Numbered from the stretch's first letter, positions 8,917-18,368 are shown. The stretch: DNA of 64,000 nt from Lysinibacillus sphaericus (GCF_001629735.1 NZ_CP015224.1:4340001-4404000); one strand, 5' to 3'. The notes: generated from the sequence alone by a model not told the origin. Translations and numbers: made by a program.

Positions 8917-8934
8917 CAGGGGCTATTATTTTTG
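8896..8934 (+). terminator. Strong terminator ending the tandem repeat
   Basis: Perfect 15-bp stem AAATAATAGCCCCTG (8897-8911) / CAGGGGCTATTATTT (8917-8931) with a CTTTT loop, then T residues. Confidence 0.88.
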
Positions 8935-8992
8935 CTATGATTGAGGAGCATATTTATGTAGAAAGAATAGTCCTAAGAGGAGGATTTTTAGT

Positions 8993-9847
8993 ATGGCATT
9001 AGTATCTATGAAAGAGATGTTAATTAAAGCAAAAGCAGAGGGTTATGCTGTTGGTCAATTCAACATTAACAACCTTGAGTGGACACAAGCAATTTTACAA
9101 GCAGCTGAAGAAGAAAAATCTCCAGTGATTCTTGGTGTATCTGAAGGTGCAGGGAAATACATGGGCGGATTTATTTCTGTTGTTCACATGGTAAAGGGTT
9201 TAATGGAATCCTACGGTACTACAGTTCCAGTAGCCATTCATCTTGACCATGGTTCTAGCTTTGCAAAATGTAAAGAGGCAATTGATGCAGGCTTTACTTC
9301 TGTGATGATTGATGCTTCACACCATCCATTTGAGGAAAATGTGAAAATTACTTCAGAAGTAGTAGAATATGCACATGCTAAAGGCGTTTCTGTAGAAGCG
9401 GAATTAGGAACAGTTGGTGGAGATGAAGATGGCGTAATCGGCGGTATTATTTATGCTAACCCTGAAGAATGCCGTAAAATGGTTGAGCTTACAGACATCG
9501 ACTGCTTAGCGCCAGCACTCGGCTCAGTACATGGTCCTTACAAAGGAGAACCAAATCTAGGCTTCAAGGAAATGGAAGAAATCTCTAAATTGGCAGATCT
9601 TCCGTTAGTATTACATGGTGGTACAGGTATTCCAACAAAAGATATCCAACGTTCTATTTCATTAGGTACAGCAAAAATTAACGTTAATACTGAAAATCAA
9701 ATTGAAGCAACAAAAGCAATCCGTGAGATTCTTGACAATGACAAAGTTGTTTACGATCCTCGTAAATTCCTTGGTCCTGCAAGAGAAGCAATTAAAGCAA
9801 CGGTTATTGGTAAAATTCGCGAATTTGGTAGTGCACAAAAAGCATAA
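8993..9847 (+). CDS. fbaA: Class II fructose-1,6-bisphosphate aldolase
   Basis: Reversible cleavage of fructose 1,6-bisphosphate to dihydroxyacetone phosphate and glyceraldehyde 3-phosphate; zinc-dependent, cytosolic. The 284-residue TIM-barrel protein has the HLDHG motif (His83, catalytic Asp85, zinc ligand His86), the EAELG stretch, VHGPYKG, and HGGTGI with a further zinc-binding His. AAGAGGAGG precedes ATG 8993. Position after spo0F and before tal is as in B. subtilis. It is a glycolytic and gluconeogenic enzyme, matching glpX further down. It lies between two terminators, so it is likely monocistronic. Confidence 0.97.
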   Translation: MALVSMKEMLIKAKAEGYAVGQFNINNLEWTQAILQAAEEEKSPVILGVSEGAGKYMGGFISVVHMVKGLMESYGTTVPVAIHLDHGSSFAKCKEAIDAGFTSVMIDASHHPFEENVKITSEVVEYAHAKGVSVEAELGTVGGDEDGVIGGIIYANPEECRKMVELTDIDCLAPALGSVHGPYKGEPNLGFKEMEEISKLADLPLVLHGGTGIPTKDIQRSISLGTAKINVNTENQIEATKAIREILDNDKVVYDPRKFLGPAREAIKATVIGKIREFGSAQKA

Positions 9848-9892
9848 TTTTTGCATTTAATATGTTACAAAAGCATAGATAAATACACATAA

Positions 9893-9936
9893 TAAGAGAA
9901 GTGTTGATGCTTTCAATCGACCTTCTCTTGTTTTTG
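9893..9936 (+). terminator. Terminator after fbaA
   Basis: AAGAGAAGTGTTGAT pairs with ATCGACCTTCTCTT (one G-U pair and a bulge), followed by GTTTTTG. Confidence 0.75.
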
Positions 9937-9997
9937 AAATAAAGAAATTTTGGAAAAATATTTAATAATATAAGAAAAATGATCAGGAGGAAATAAT

Positions 9998-10648
9998 ATG
10001 AAATTTTTTATTGATACAGCAAATTTTGAAGAGATTAAAGAGGCACATGCATGGGGGATTTTATCAGGAGTTACAACAAACCCATCATTAGTGGCTAAAG
10101 AAGAAAATGTTTCTTTCCATGATCGTCTTCGTGAAATTGCTGAGCTTGTCGATGGCTCGGTAAGCGGAGAAGTTATTGCATTGGATGCAGAAGGAATGAT
10201 TAAAGAGGGCTTGGAATTAGCTGCTATTGCTCCTAACATTACAGTGAAACTACCAATGACTCCAGCGGGATTAGAAGCTTGTCGTTTCTTTGCAAACAAA
10301 GGAATTAAAACAAACGTAACATTAATTTTTAGTGCAAACCAAGCATTAATGGCTGCGCGTGCAGGTGCTACATATGTATCACCATTTATCGGCCGTTTAG
10401 ATGACATTGGTCAAAATGGTGTAGAGCTAATTGAAACAATTGCTGACATGTTTACAATTCATAATATTGATACACAAATTATTGCTGCCTCTGTTCGTCA
10501 CCCTCAGCACGTTACGGCTGCAGCTTTAGCTGGCGCGCATATTTCAACAACTCCATTTAAAGTTTTAAAACAACTTTTCCACCATCCATTAACGGAAAAA
10601 GGAATTGAAGGATTTTTAGCGGATTGGAATAAGAGAAAAGGCGAATAA
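9998..10648 (+). CDS. tal: Transaldolase, small TalC/FSA-like type
   Basis: A 216-residue Schiff-base aldolase of the TalC/fructose-6-phosphate aldolase subfamily, homologous to B. subtilis YwjH/Tal; it transfers dihydroxyacetone units in the pentose phosphate pathway. The active-site Lys is Lys84 (ITVKLPMT); [10 protein letters not shown] and TTNPS are family motifs. Two positions separate transaldolase from F6P aldolase in this family: where E. coli FSA has Gln59 and Tyr131, this protein has Glu58 and Phe130, the transaldolase-like choice. ATG 9998 follows a good CAGGAGG site. It directly precedes murAB and is probably co-transcribed. Confidence 0.92.
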   Translation: MKFFIDTANFEEIKEAHAWGILSGVTTNPSLVAKEENVSFHDRLREIAELVDGSVSGEVIALDAEGMIKEGLELAAIAPNITVKLPMTPAGLEACRFFANKGIKTNVTLIFSANQALMAARAGATYVSPFIGRLDDIGQNGVELIETIADMFTIHNIDTQIIAASVRHPQHVTAAALAGAHISTTPFKVLKQLFHHPLTEKGIEGFLADWNKRKGE

Positions 10649-10711
10649 TAAGAATATACAGTGAGCCAATTGCAAAAAATACTACTTTCCAATCATGAGG
10701 GAGAACGCAAA

Positions 10712-11998
10712 ATGGATGTTTATAAAATTACTGGCGAAAATCGTCTACAAGGTACAATTAAAGTTAGTGGTGCAAAAAATAGTGCAGTCGCCTTAATTCC
10801 TGCATCAATTTTGGCGAACTCTCCAGTGACTATTGGAGGGATACCAGAAATTTCAGATGCATGGACGTTAAAGGCTTTATTAGAGGAAATTGGTGGGGAA
10901 GTATCGTTTGAGGATGGGAAGATGACAATCGATCCTACAGACATGATTGCATTACCATTACCAAACGGCAATGTTAAAAAGTTACGTGCCTCTTATTATT
11001 TAATGGGGGCCATGCTAGGGCGTTTCAAGAAAGCTGTCATTGGTTTACCTGGTGGCTGTTTCTTGGGTCCTCGACCAATTGATCAACATATAAAGGGCTT
11101 TGAAGCATTAGGCGCTAAAATTACGAATGAACATGGCGCAATTTATTTACGTGCAGATGAGTTGATTGGGGCTAAAATTTATTTAGATGTCGCAAGTGTC
11201 GGTGCAACGATTAACATCATGTTAGCTGCTGTCCTTGCGAAGGGTCGTACCGTTATAGAAAATGCAGCGAAGGAACCTGAAATTATTGATGTAGCAACAC
11301 TACTAACAAATATGGGGGCCAATATTAAAGGGGCAGGTACAAGTGTCATCCGTATTGAAGGGGTAGAAGAACTACATGGTACAGAGCATACGATTATACC
11401 AGATCGCATTGAAGCGGCGACATTTATGATAATGGCCACAGCCGTAGGTGATGGTATTACAATTGATAATGTAATTCCACTGCATTTAGAAGCAATTATC
11501 GCGAAGCTTCGTGAAATGGGTGTGAAGATTGAAATTGGTGAAGAAAGTATTTATGTACCAAAAACAGACCTTTCCACTTTGCAAGCTGTTGATGTAAAAA
11601 CATTGGTGTATCCTGGTTTCCCAACCGATATTCAGCAACCACTTGCTGTGTTAATGTCACAGGCATTCGGTTCCTCAAAAGTAACAGATACTATTTATAC
11701 AGCTCGATTTAAACATATTGATGAGCTTCGTCGTATGAATGCTGATGCTCGTGTAGAAGGCAATACGGCCATTATTAAAGGGCCAAGTAGACTACACGGC
11801 TCAACAGTAACAGCTACAGATCTACGCGCAGGTGCAGCTTTAGTTTTAGCTGGTCTATTAGCTGAAGGCGAAACGGAAGTGCAAGATATCTATCATATCG
11901 AACGTGGCTATAGCTCACTTATTGAGAAATTACGTGATTTAGGCGCTGATATTCGACGTGAAACAATCCTGGCACGCGTAGCTGAGACAAAGGAATAA
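10712..11998 (+). CDS. murAB: UDP-N-acetylglucosamine 1-carboxyvinyltransferase, second copy (MurAB/MurZ)
   Basis: First committed step of peptidoglycan synthesis: PEP-dependent enolpyruvyl transfer to UDP-GlcNAc; target of fosfomycin through the active-site Cys, here Cys116 in GGCFLGPRP. 428 residues, two inside-out alpha/beta domains of the EPSP-synthase fold. The window has a second paralogue, murAA, at 45175; the two-copy arrangement is normal in low-GC Gram-positives. Identification as the B copy rests on position (tal-murAB-glpX-rho). I chose ATG 10712, which has GAGGGAGA upstream and matches the family N-terminus; a longer in-frame start at 10661 lacks a ribosome binding site. Confidence 0.95.
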   Translation: MDVYKITGENRLQGTIKVSGAKNSAVALIPASILANSPVTIGGIPEISDAWTLKALLEEIGGEVSFEDGKMTIDPTDMIALPLPNGNVKKLRASYYLMGAMLGRFKKAVIGLPGGCFLGPRPIDQHIKGFEALGAKITNEHGAIYLRADELIGAKIYLDVASVGATINIMLAAVLAKGRTVIENAAKEPEIIDVATLLTNMGANIKGAGTSVIRIEGVEELHGTEHTIIPDRIEAATFMIMATAVGDGITIDNVIPLHLEAIIAKLREMGVKIEIGEESIYVPKTDLSTLQAVDVKTLVYPGFPTDIQQPLAVLMSQAFGSSKVTDTIYTARFKHIDELRRMNADARVEGNTAIIKGPSRLHGSTVTATDLRAGAALVLAGLLAEGETEVQDIYHIERGYSSLIEKLRDLGADIRRETILARVAETKE

Positions 11999-12025
11999 TG
12001 AGAGCTAAAAGTTTTCACTCAATTA

Positions 12026-12034
12026 TGTTACAAT
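12026..12034 (+). promoter_or_regulatory. Possible extended -10 promoter of glpX
   Basis: TGTTACAAT at 12026-12034 fits TGnTATAAT with one change; no convincing -35 is seen at the expected distance. It lies 59 bases before the glpX start. Confidence 0.4.
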
Positions 12035-12092
12035 AGAGGTAATTTGAATGTTTCGGTATGAAAAACGGCCGATAACGGGAGGCAAAGCAACA

Positions 12093-13049
12093 ATGGAACG
12101 TAGTTTATCGATGGAAGTAGTACGAGTAACAGAAGCAGCAGCAATTGCATCCGGGAAATGGATGGGACGCGGTTTAAAAATTGAGGCAGATGATGCAGCA
12201 ACAACAGCGATGCGCAAAATGTTCGATACAATTCCAATGCATGCTACAGTAGTAATTGGTGAAGGTGAAATGGATGAAGCACCAATGCTTTATATTGGTG
12301 AAGAACTTGGCTTACGAAGTGGTGGTCCAAAAGTAGATATTGCTGTGGATCCATTAGAAGGTACAAATATTGTAGCAAAAGGTACGAATGGTGCCATGAC
12401 AGTCCTTGCAATTGCAGATAAAGGTAATCTGTTAAATGCACCAGATATGTACATGGAGAAAATTGCTGTAGGGCCAGAAGCGGCTGGTAAAGTAGATATC
12501 AATGCTTCTGTCACTTATAACTTATTACAAGTAGCAAAAGCAAAAAATAAAGATATTTCAGATGTCGTTGCTACTCTATTAGATCGACCACGTCACCAAG
12601 CAATTGTTGATGAAATTCGCGAGGCTGGTGCACGTATTAAGTTTATTCAAGATGGCGATGTTGGTGCAGCAATTAATACTGCCTTTGATGAAACAGGTAT
12701 TGATATTATGTTTGGAACAGGCGGCGCACCAGAGGGTGTTATTTCGGCTGTAGCCTTAAAATGCCTGGGTGGAGACTTCCAAGCAAAATTAGTACCCGAA
12801 GATGAGGAGCAATTAGAACGCTGCAATAAAATGGGTGTAGATGTGGATAAAGTTCTTTATTTAGACGATCTAGTAAAAGGTGACGACGCTATTTTTGCTG
12901 CAACAGCTGTGACAGATTGTGAGCTTTTAAAGGGTGTTCAATATAAAGGTGCTTACGCATTAACGCACTCGGTAGTTATGCGTGCTAAGTCTGGTACGGT
13001 TCGCTTTGTAGAAGGCCGTCACGCACTTGAGAAAAAACCTAGATATTAA
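12093..13049 (+). CDS. glpX: Class II fructose-1,6-bisphosphatase
   Basis: Hydrolyses fructose 1,6-bisphosphate to fructose 6-phosphate in gluconeogenesis; GlpX type, metal-dependent, 318 residues. The N-terminus [17 protein letters not shown], the GEGEMDEAP motif and DPLEGTN metal/phosphate site are diagnostic. I use ATG 12093, which follows GGGAGG at a 10-base distance and gives the family N-terminus, instead of the upstream ATG 12048. It sits between murAB and rho as in B. subtilis (ywjI). Together with fbaA it gives the fructose-bisphosphate node of the window. Confidence 0.96.
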   Translation: MERSLSMEVVRVTEAAAIASGKWMGRGLKIEADDAATTAMRKMFDTIPMHATVVIGEGEMDEAPMLYIGEELGLRSGGPKVDIAVDPLEGTNIVAKGTNGAMTVLAIADKGNLLNAPDMYMEKIAVGPEAAGKVDINASVTYNLLQVAKAKNKDISDVVATLLDRPRHQAIVDEIREAGARIKFIQDGDVGAAINTAFDETGIDIMFGTGGAPEGVISAVALKCLGGDFQAKLVPEDEEQLERCNKMGVDVDKVLYLDDLVKGDDAIFAATAVTDCELLKGVQYKGAYALTHSVVMRAKSGTVRFVEGRHALEKKPRY

Positions 13050-13069
13050 TGATATTATCTTCTAAAATA

Positions 13070-13106
13070 TACCTAGTACATTTATTGTGCTAGGTACCTT
13101 CTTCTT
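13070..13106 (+). terminator. Probable terminator after glpX
   Basis: TACCTAGTACA (13070-13080) / TGTGCTAGGTA (13086-13096), a strong stem, followed by the pyrimidine-rich CCTTCTTCTT rather than a pure T run. Confidence 0.6.
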
Positions 13107-13163
13107 AAAATAAACCATCCCGTAGTTTGTAAGGCAATGTTATATTATATGGTGGATTTGTTA

Positions 13164-13191
13164 TTGACCTATAGAGGTAACCGTATACTAT
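13164..13191 (+). promoter_or_regulatory. Probable sigma-A promoter of rho
   Basis: TTGACC (13164-13169), 16 bases, TACTAT (13186-13191). An overlapping TATACT lies at 13184. About 85 bases upstream of the rho start. Confidence 0.55.
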
Positions 13192-13275
13192 GAACAGAGC
13201 TATTCGTTCGTAAAAAATCTTCGATGATAACCCCAATAATTGTATTATATTTTGAAAAAGACTGGAGTTGTGCAT

Positions 13276-14559
13276 ATGTCTGCATTGACAATCGCTCAAT
13301 TAGAAAACATGACGTTAAAAGAGCTTTACGCTCTTGCACGCCAATATAAAATTTCATATTATAGCAAGCTAACGAAAAAAGAATTAATATTTGCTATTTT
13401 GAAAACGCGTTCAGAGCAAGAAGGCTATTTCTTTATGGAAGGCGTACTTGAAATTGTTTCGCAAGAGGGCTTTGGCTTCCTTCGACCAATAAACTACTCT
13501 CCAAGTAAAGAAGATATTTATATTTCTGCATCTCAAATACGTCGCTTTGATCTTCGTAATGGGGACAAGGTATCTGGGAAGGTGCGACCACCTAAAGAAA
13601 ATGAACGTTATTACGGCTTATTACAAGTAGATGCCGTCAATGGCGAGGATCCTGAAGTTGCAAAGGAACGTGTGCATTTCCCTGCTCTAACACCGTTATA
13701 TCCAAACAGACAAATTAAACTGGAAACAACTCAGCGTAATTTATCAACACGTATTATGGATTTAGTGGCGCCTGTAGGTTTTGGTCAGCGTGGATTAATC
13801 GTAGCTCCGCCGAAAGCGGGGAAAACATCTTTATTAAAAGAAATTGCAAACGCTATTACGACAAATCATCCAGAAGCAGAGTTAATTGTCTTACTGATAG
13901 ATGAACGTCCTGAAGAAGTAACGGATATTGAGCGATCTGTAAATGCAGATGTTGTTAGCTCAACGTTTGATGAAGTTCCAGAGAATCATGTCAAAGTAGC
14001 AGAAATCGTTTTAGAACGTGCACGCCGTTTAGTGGAACATAAACGTGATGTCATTATTTTAATGGATTCTATCACACGTTTGGCACGTGCATTTAACCTA
14101 GTTATTCCTCCAAGTGGACGCACGCTTTCAGGGGGGATTGACCCTGCTGCCTTCCATAGACCTAAGCGTTTCTTCGGATCGGCTCGAAATATTGAAGAAG
14201 GCGGTAGCTTAACGATATTAGCGACTGCTTTAGTAGATACTGGTTCACGTATGGATGAGGTTATTTACGAGGAATTTAAGGGGACAGGTAATTTAGAGCT
14301 TCATCTAGATCGCCAGTTGGCAGAGCGCCGAATTTTCCCTGCGCTTGATATTCGCCGTTCAGGTACACGTAAGGAAGAGTTATTGCTTGAGCCTGAACAA
14401 CTTGAAAAACTATGGGCAATTCGTAAAACATTTTCAGACGCGCCTGATTTTGCGGAACGCTTCTTGAAAAAACTTCGTACAACAAAATCTAATGAAGAAT
14501 TTTTTGAAAAACTGAACGAAGATATGAAAAAAGCAACAAAAGGTAAAGGTTTATTATAG
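13276..14559 (+). CDS. rho: Transcription termination factor Rho
   Basis: Hexameric RNA-dependent ATPase that ends transcription. 427 residues, the same length I know for B. subtilis Rho. It has the N-terminal Rho-N helical domain, the CSD-like RNA-binding domain (GFGFLRP), and the RecA-like ATPase with Walker A PPKAGKTS (Lys183). I chose ATG 13276 with GGAG eight bases upstream; a longer frame from 13240 has no ribosome binding site. In B. subtilis rpmE follows directly; here about 8 kb carrying an iron-uptake operon lies between them. A strong terminator follows. Confidence 0.97.
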   Translation: MSALTIAQLENMTLKELYALARQYKISYYSKLTKKELIFAILKTRSEQEGYFFMEGVLEIVSQEGFGFLRPINYSPSKEDIYISASQIRRFDLRNGDKVSGKVRPPKENERYYGLLQVDAVNGEDPEVAKERVHFPALTPLYPNRQIKLETTQRNLSTRIMDLVAPVGFGQRGLIVAPPKAGKTSLLKEIANAITTNHPEAELIVLLIDERPEEVTDIERSVNADVVSSTFDEVPENHVKVAEIVLERARRLVEHKRDVIILMDSITRLARAFNLVIPPSGRTLSGGIDPAAFHRPKRFFGSARNIEEGGSLTILATALVDTGSRMDEVIYEEFKGTGNLELHLDRQLAERRIFPALDIRRSGTRKEELLLEPEQLEKLWAIRKTFSDAPDFAERFLKKLRTTKSNEEFFEKLNEDMKKATKGKGLL

Positions 14560-14566
14560 AACTGCC

Positions 14567-14606
14567 ATCACCATTGACAAATAATTGTCAATGGTGATTT
14601 TTTTTT
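14567..14606 (+). terminator. Strong terminator after rho
   Basis: ATCACCATTGACA (14567-14579) / TGTCAATGGTGAT (14586-14598), perfect 13-bp stem, followed by nine T. It marks the left edge of the iron-uptake operon. Confidence 0.92.
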
Positions 14607-14633
14607 GTATATGTTTGAATGAAAAAATGTTTA

Positions 14634-14662
14634 TTGAAATTGATAATCATTATCAATATAAT
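14634..14662 (+). promoter_or_regulatory. Sigma-A promoter with a perfect Fur box in its spacer
   Basis: TTGAAA (14634-14639), 17 bases, TATAAT (14657-14662). The spacer contains TGATAATCATTATCA (14641-14655), a perfect match to the 7-1-7 Fur consensus TGATAATNATTATCA. Bound Fur would cover both promoter elements, so the whole operon downstream should be off in iron-replete cells. Confidence 0.93.
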
Positions 14663-14696
14663 GAAATTAATAAATATCTTTTTGAAGGAGATTCGG

Positions 14697-16595
14697 ATGA
14701 ATTATGATGCCTATATGCTGCTTTGGCAAAATGCCTATGTTCAAATGAAGCATATTAACTACATAAATAAATCAAAAGTTCAAGTTTCAAAGGTATTAAC
14801 TAATAGTTCGTTTCTTATCATTACAGCAGGCGAGGCGCAAATTGTCATTGATGAGCAGCCTTATTATGTACAGCGTTTCAGTATTTTTCACATTGGTAAA
14901 TCTCAGTGTTTGCAGATTAATGCACAGCATAGTGTTAGCTACTTCCTCATACGTTATGAAGGAGATGTCATCTATAAAGATGCCTTTATGCAGCATTTAC
15001 AGATGCAATATCAACCTTTTCAAATAAATTTCTCTTGTGTGCCTGCTAATCCAATAGCCATTCATAACATTCTTCAAGATATGTATAGCAAATGGATATC
15101 TGGCTCTATTCAAGATCATTTTTCAGTCAAAGCTTCTTTGTATGAATTTGTTTATCGTATGTTTCAGGAATTAGCAGATGGGCAGGGCAACCCACATGAA
15201 ATGGATAAGGCAGAAGTAGCACGGCTGTATATTCATCAGCATCTTCACCAACCATTATCTATACAATCACTGGCAGATACGCTCCATATTAGTACACGAC
15301 ATTTATTACGAATTTTTAAAGCACGCTATGGGGTAGGACCACAAATTTATTTACAGCAATTGAGAATTGAGCAGGCAAAACAATATTTGTTAGAAAATCA
15401 ATTTGGTATAAAGGAAATTGCTATTTCACTTGGCTATGAAGATGAATACTATTTTAGTCGTGCCTTTAAAAAGGCTACAAATATGGCACCAAGTAATTTT
15501 AGGCTGAAATATGCATCATTTATGTCTGAAATGGCCATTACAAATGAGAATCATTTTCAATACAATGAAAATCAGCTCGCGCAAGCACACCGATTTGAGA
15601 TTGGAGAAAATGAGATGATGATGCAAAAGATGATTCAACATATAAAACTGCCTTTTTTTCTGAGCCTGTTTGTTTTATTAGCTGCATGTAATGAAAATTC
15701 GGTCTCAACAAAAGTAGACCACACTATTTCAGATACTATAGAGACGAGAATGGTGACAGATGACAGTGGTCGTGAAGTAGAAATTCCAGTAAGAGCAAAA
15801 AGAGTCATCACAGACTGGTATCTAGGACAAATTTTAGCGTTAGATATTGTACCAGTAGGAGGCGTAACAGCTAACCTCGATTATGCAGCATTTCTAAAAC
15901 AACACTACAAGGATGGGGAAATTACCAATATTGGTACTGATGGTAAGGTATCATTGGAAAAAATTCTAGAGCTAAAGCCGGATTTAATTATTACATGGAA
16001 TCCAGAAGATGTAGGCAAGTATGAGAAAATTGCACCTACAATTGTTTTTGCTGAGGATGCTCATTCATCAGCTAGAGAGGAAATTGAGGCAATGGGGAAT
16101 TATTTAGGAAGACAAAAAGAAGCAGAAATCTTTATGGATGAGTTTGAAGAACGTTTAGCCCAAGCTAAGGTAAAAATTAATGATGTAATTCCAGACGGAG
16201 CAACATTTACTATTTACGAAATGTTTGAAAAAAATGCAACTATTGTTGGAAATTCAAGTGTATCGGGTGGTAGAGCACTCTATCAAATTTTGGGCATGAA
16301 ACCACAAGAAAAAGTGCAGGAGTTATTTGATGCAAAAGAGGCGAGTGGTGGACGTTATGAGATCTCCTATGAGGTAGTAGGTGATTATGTAGGTGACTAT
16401 AACTTCATGATTAACTTCTTTAACAAAGATGGGAAGTTGCCAGGCACTTGGACAAACTTAGATGTCGTAAAAAATAATCAAATCATAGAGCTTCCATCGG
16501 AATATTATTTTGCCTCAGATCCACTTTCGGGTCTCCATCAAGCTGAAGAGCTAGCTGACAAAATAGTAGAATTCACGAAGGCTCAACAAAAATAA
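14697..16595 (+). CDS. AraC-family regulator fused to a lipobox-bearing iron-siderophore binding protein
   Basis: 632 residues. Residues 1-165 form a cupin-like AraC sensor region, about 170-275 are the double helix-turn-helix (SIQSLADTLHIST and IKEIAISLGYEDEYYFSRAFK), then after a polar linker comes a signal-peptide-like segment IKLPFFLSLFVLLAAC with lipobox Cys331, then a FecB/FhuD-type periplasmic-binding domain from about residue 350. B. subtilis Btr is a known AraC/binding-domain fusion for bacillibactin, but its binding domain is cytoplasmic. An in-frame ATG at 15615 (Met307), eight bases after GGAG, could start a separate lipoprotein. Start ATG 14697 follows GAAGGAG; the longer frame from 14619 runs through the promoter. 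Confidence 0.9.
   Translation: MNYDAYMLLWQNAYVQMKHINYINKSKVQVSKVLTNSSFLIITAGEAQIVIDEQPYYVQRFSIFHIGKSQCLQINAQHSVSYFLIRYEGDVIYKDAFMQHLQMQYQPFQINFSCVPANPIAIHNILQDMYSKWISGSIQDHFSVKASLYEFVYRMFQELADGQGNPHEMDKAEVARLYIHQHLHQPLSIQSLADTLHISTRHLLRIFKARYGVGPQIYLQQLRIEQAKQYLLENQFGIKEIAISLGYEDEYYFSRAFKKATNMAPSNFRLKYASFMSEMAITNENHFQYNENQLAQAHRFEIGENEMMMQKMIQHIKLPFFLSLFVLLAACNENSVSTKVDHTISDTIETRMVTDDSGREVEIPVRAKRVITDWYLGQILALDIVPVGGVTANLDYAAFLKQHYKDGEITNIGTDGKVSLEKILELKPDLIITWNPEDVGKYEKIAPTIVFAEDAHSSAREEIEAMGNYLGRQKEAEIFMDEFEERLAQAKVKINDVIPDGATFTIYEMFEKNATIVGNSSVSGGRALYQILGMKPQEKVQELFDAKEASGGRYEISYEVVGDYVGDYNFMINFFNKDGKLPGTWTNLDVVKNNQIIELPSEYYFASDPLSGLHQAEELADKIVEFTKAQQK
15615..16595 (+). CDS. Possible nested lipoprotein: iron-siderophore substrate-binding protein from an internal start
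   Basis: Same frame as the AraC fusion. ATG 15615 (then ATG 15618 and 15621) has GGAG at 15603-15606. The predicted product is 326 residues: a basic n-region (MMMQKMIQHIK), a hydrophobic core, lipobox LAAC with the Cys at residue 25, a Ser/Thr-rich linker, then the class III binding-protein fold opening with the typical DDSGREVEIP strand and AKRVI. Only the sequence signals are seen; independent translation is inferred. It would supply the extracellular binding protein that the importer genes 18411-21335 require and that no other gene here encodes. Confidence 0.5.
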   Translation: MMMQKMIQHIKLPFFLSLFVLLAACNENSVSTKVDHTISDTIETRMVTDDSGREVEIPVRAKRVITDWYLGQILALDIVPVGGVTANLDYAAFLKQHYKDGEITNIGTDGKVSLEKILELKPDLIITWNPEDVGKYEKIAPTIVFAEDAHSSAREEIEAMGNYLGRQKEAEIFMDEFEERLAQAKVKINDVIPDGATFTIYEMFEKNATIVGNSSVSGGRALYQILGMKPQEKVQELFDAKEASGGRYEISYEVVGDYVGDYNFMINFFNKDGKLPGTWTNLDVVKNNQIIELPSEYYFASDPLSGLHQAEELADKIVEFTKAQQK

Positions 16596-16643
16596 ATAGA
16601 TAGTAGATATGAAGATTGATATTGCAATAGGAGGCTACCAACC

Positions 16644-18368
16644 ATGTTATTACAGCGATTTTTCTCATATTACAAACCGTATAAACGCTTATTTATTTTA
16701 GATTTTAGCTGCGCCATTTTAGTAGCATTAATTGAATTAGCGTTTCCAATTGTTTTAAATAAAGTAATTGATGATATTTTGCCAGATGGCGAGCTAAAGT
16801 GGATTATTATGGCGAGTTCATTGCTTTTTGCTTTATATATCTTTAACTCCATTCTCCATTTCATCGTTTCCTACTGGGGGCATATGCTAGGGATTAATAT
16901 TGAAACGGATATGAGAAAGGAATCCTTTAGCCATGTACAAAAACTTTCCTTCAGATACTTTGATAATAATAAAACGGGGCATCTTGTTTCCCGATTAACA
17001 AACGATTTAATGGATATCGGTGAGCTTGCTCACCATGGTCCAGAAGATATTTTTATTGCTGCTATGACCATTATAGGGACATTTGGTGTCATGTTTTACA
17101 TAGATCCAACCTTTACAATACTTATTTTCCTACTTGTGCCGATCATCCTAGTTTTGACAATTATTTTCGGAAAGTTAATGTCCAAAGCATTCCGTCAAAT
17201 GTTTGGTGATATTGCTGACTTTAATGCACGTGTTGAAAACAATGTCAGCGGTATTCGCGTTGTACAGGCTTTTACAAATGAGGATCATGAAATTAAACGC
17301 TTTAAAGTGAATAATGAAAGATTCCGAATGACCAAGTTGTTCTCTTATAAGGTTATGGCTTGGAATGAAGCAATTTCAGGTATTCTGACAAAGATATTAT
17401 CATTATTTACATTATTTGTTGGTGCTTATTTTGTGTTAAATGGTGATCTATCAAATGGGGACTTTATCGCATTTATTTTACTTTCCGGGATTCTGCTAGG
17501 CCCTATTAATAAAATCAATATGTTTATAGAAAGCTATCCAAAAGGGATGGCAGGATTTAGACGTTATATTGAATTCCTTGAAACAGAGCCTGAGATAGCG
17601 GATCGACCAGGAGCGAAGGACATCGATGAAATTGACGGAGAAATTACGTTCACAGATGTATCGTTTGGCTACTCGGATACAAATCGTGCTTTACATCAAA
17701 TTAATTTAACGGTTCGTTCCGGTGAGACTGTTGCCCTTGTAGGTCCATCTGGGGCAGGGAAATCTACTATTTGCAGTTTGCTTCCCCGTTTTTATGATGT
17801 CAATGAAGGCTCCATTAAAATTGATGGTGTGGATATACGCGATTTCAAATTGCAATCATTGCGTGGCCATATTGGGATTGTTCAACAAGATGTCTTTTTA
17901 TTTGATGGCACTATTCGTGATAATATCGCATACGGTAATTTGAATGCCAGTGAAGAAGATATTTGGTATGCCGCACAGCGCGCACAGCTGACTGATGTCA
18001 TTAAGGCGCTCCCAGAGGGTATGGATACATTAATTGGTGAGCGGGGTGTGAAGTTATCTGGTGGTCAAAAGCAAAGATTATCCATTGCGCGAATTTTCCT
18101 GAAAAACCCAAAGATACTCATACTTGATGAAGCAACATCGGCATTGGACACTGAAACCGAACAAGCTATTCAACAAGCATTAAACGAGCTTTCCATTGGT
18201 CGTACGACGTTGGTAATTGCCCATCGATTAGCAACGATCAAAGATGCAGATAGAATTGTTGTTGTATCGAAAAAGGGCATTATTGAAGAAGGAACACATG
18301 AGCAATTAATGGAACGAAAACATGCTTATTATGGCTTGTATACAGCTCAATTTGGTCTACAAATATAA
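16644..18368 (+). CDS. ABC exporter, fused permease and ATPase (YwjA-like)
   Basis: 574 residues with an N-terminal six-helix exporter domain (about 1-310) and a C-terminal nucleotide-binding domain: Walker A GPSGAGKST (367-375), Q-loop, signature LSGGQKQR, Walker B ILILDEATSAL, and the H-loop His in IAHRLATI. The N-terminus (FFSYYKPYKRLF) resembles B. subtilis YwjA, a half-transporter reported in the Fur regulon. It would work as a homodimer in the membrane. Its position inside an iron-uptake operon suggests export of a siderophore or of a toxic compound, but the substrate cannot be read from sequence. GGAGG precedes ATG 16644; it is 48 bases after the fusion gene. Confidence 0.92.
   Translation: MLLQRFFSYYKPYKRLFILDFSCAILVALIELAFPIVLNKVIDDILPDGELKWIIMASSLLFALYIFNSILHFIVSYWGHMLGINIETDMRKESFSHVQKLSFRYFDNNKTGHLVSRLTNDLMDIGELAHHGPEDIFIAAMTIIGTFGVMFYIDPTFTILIFLLVPIILVLTIIFGKLMSKAFRQMFGDIADFNARVENNVSGIRVVQAFTNEDHEIKRFKVNNERFRMTKLFSYKVMAWNEAISGILTKILSLFTLFVGAYFVLNGDLSNGDFIAFILLSGILLGPINKINMFIESYPKGMAGFRRYIEFLETEPEIADRPGAKDIDEIDGEITFTDVSFGYSDTNRALHQINLTVRSGETVALVGPSGAGKSTICSLLPRFYDVNEGSIKIDGVDIRDFKLQSLRGHIGIVQQDVFLFDGTIRDNIAYGNLNASEEDIWYAAQRAQLTDVIKALPEGMDTLIGERGVKLSGGQKQRLSIARIFLKNPKILILDEATSALDTETEQAIQQALNELSIGRTTLVIAHRLATIKDADRIVVVSKKGIIEEGTHEQLMERKHAYYGLYTAQFGLQI

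Noticed and set aside
10661-10711. Longer start for murAB at 10661
   Set aside because: The extra residues are not family-like and have no ribosome binding site; ATG 10712 has one and matches the conserved N-terminus.
14619-14696. Longer N-terminus of the AraC fusion starting at 14619
   Set aside because: It runs through the promoter and Fur box; ATG 14697 has GAAGGAG at normal spacing.
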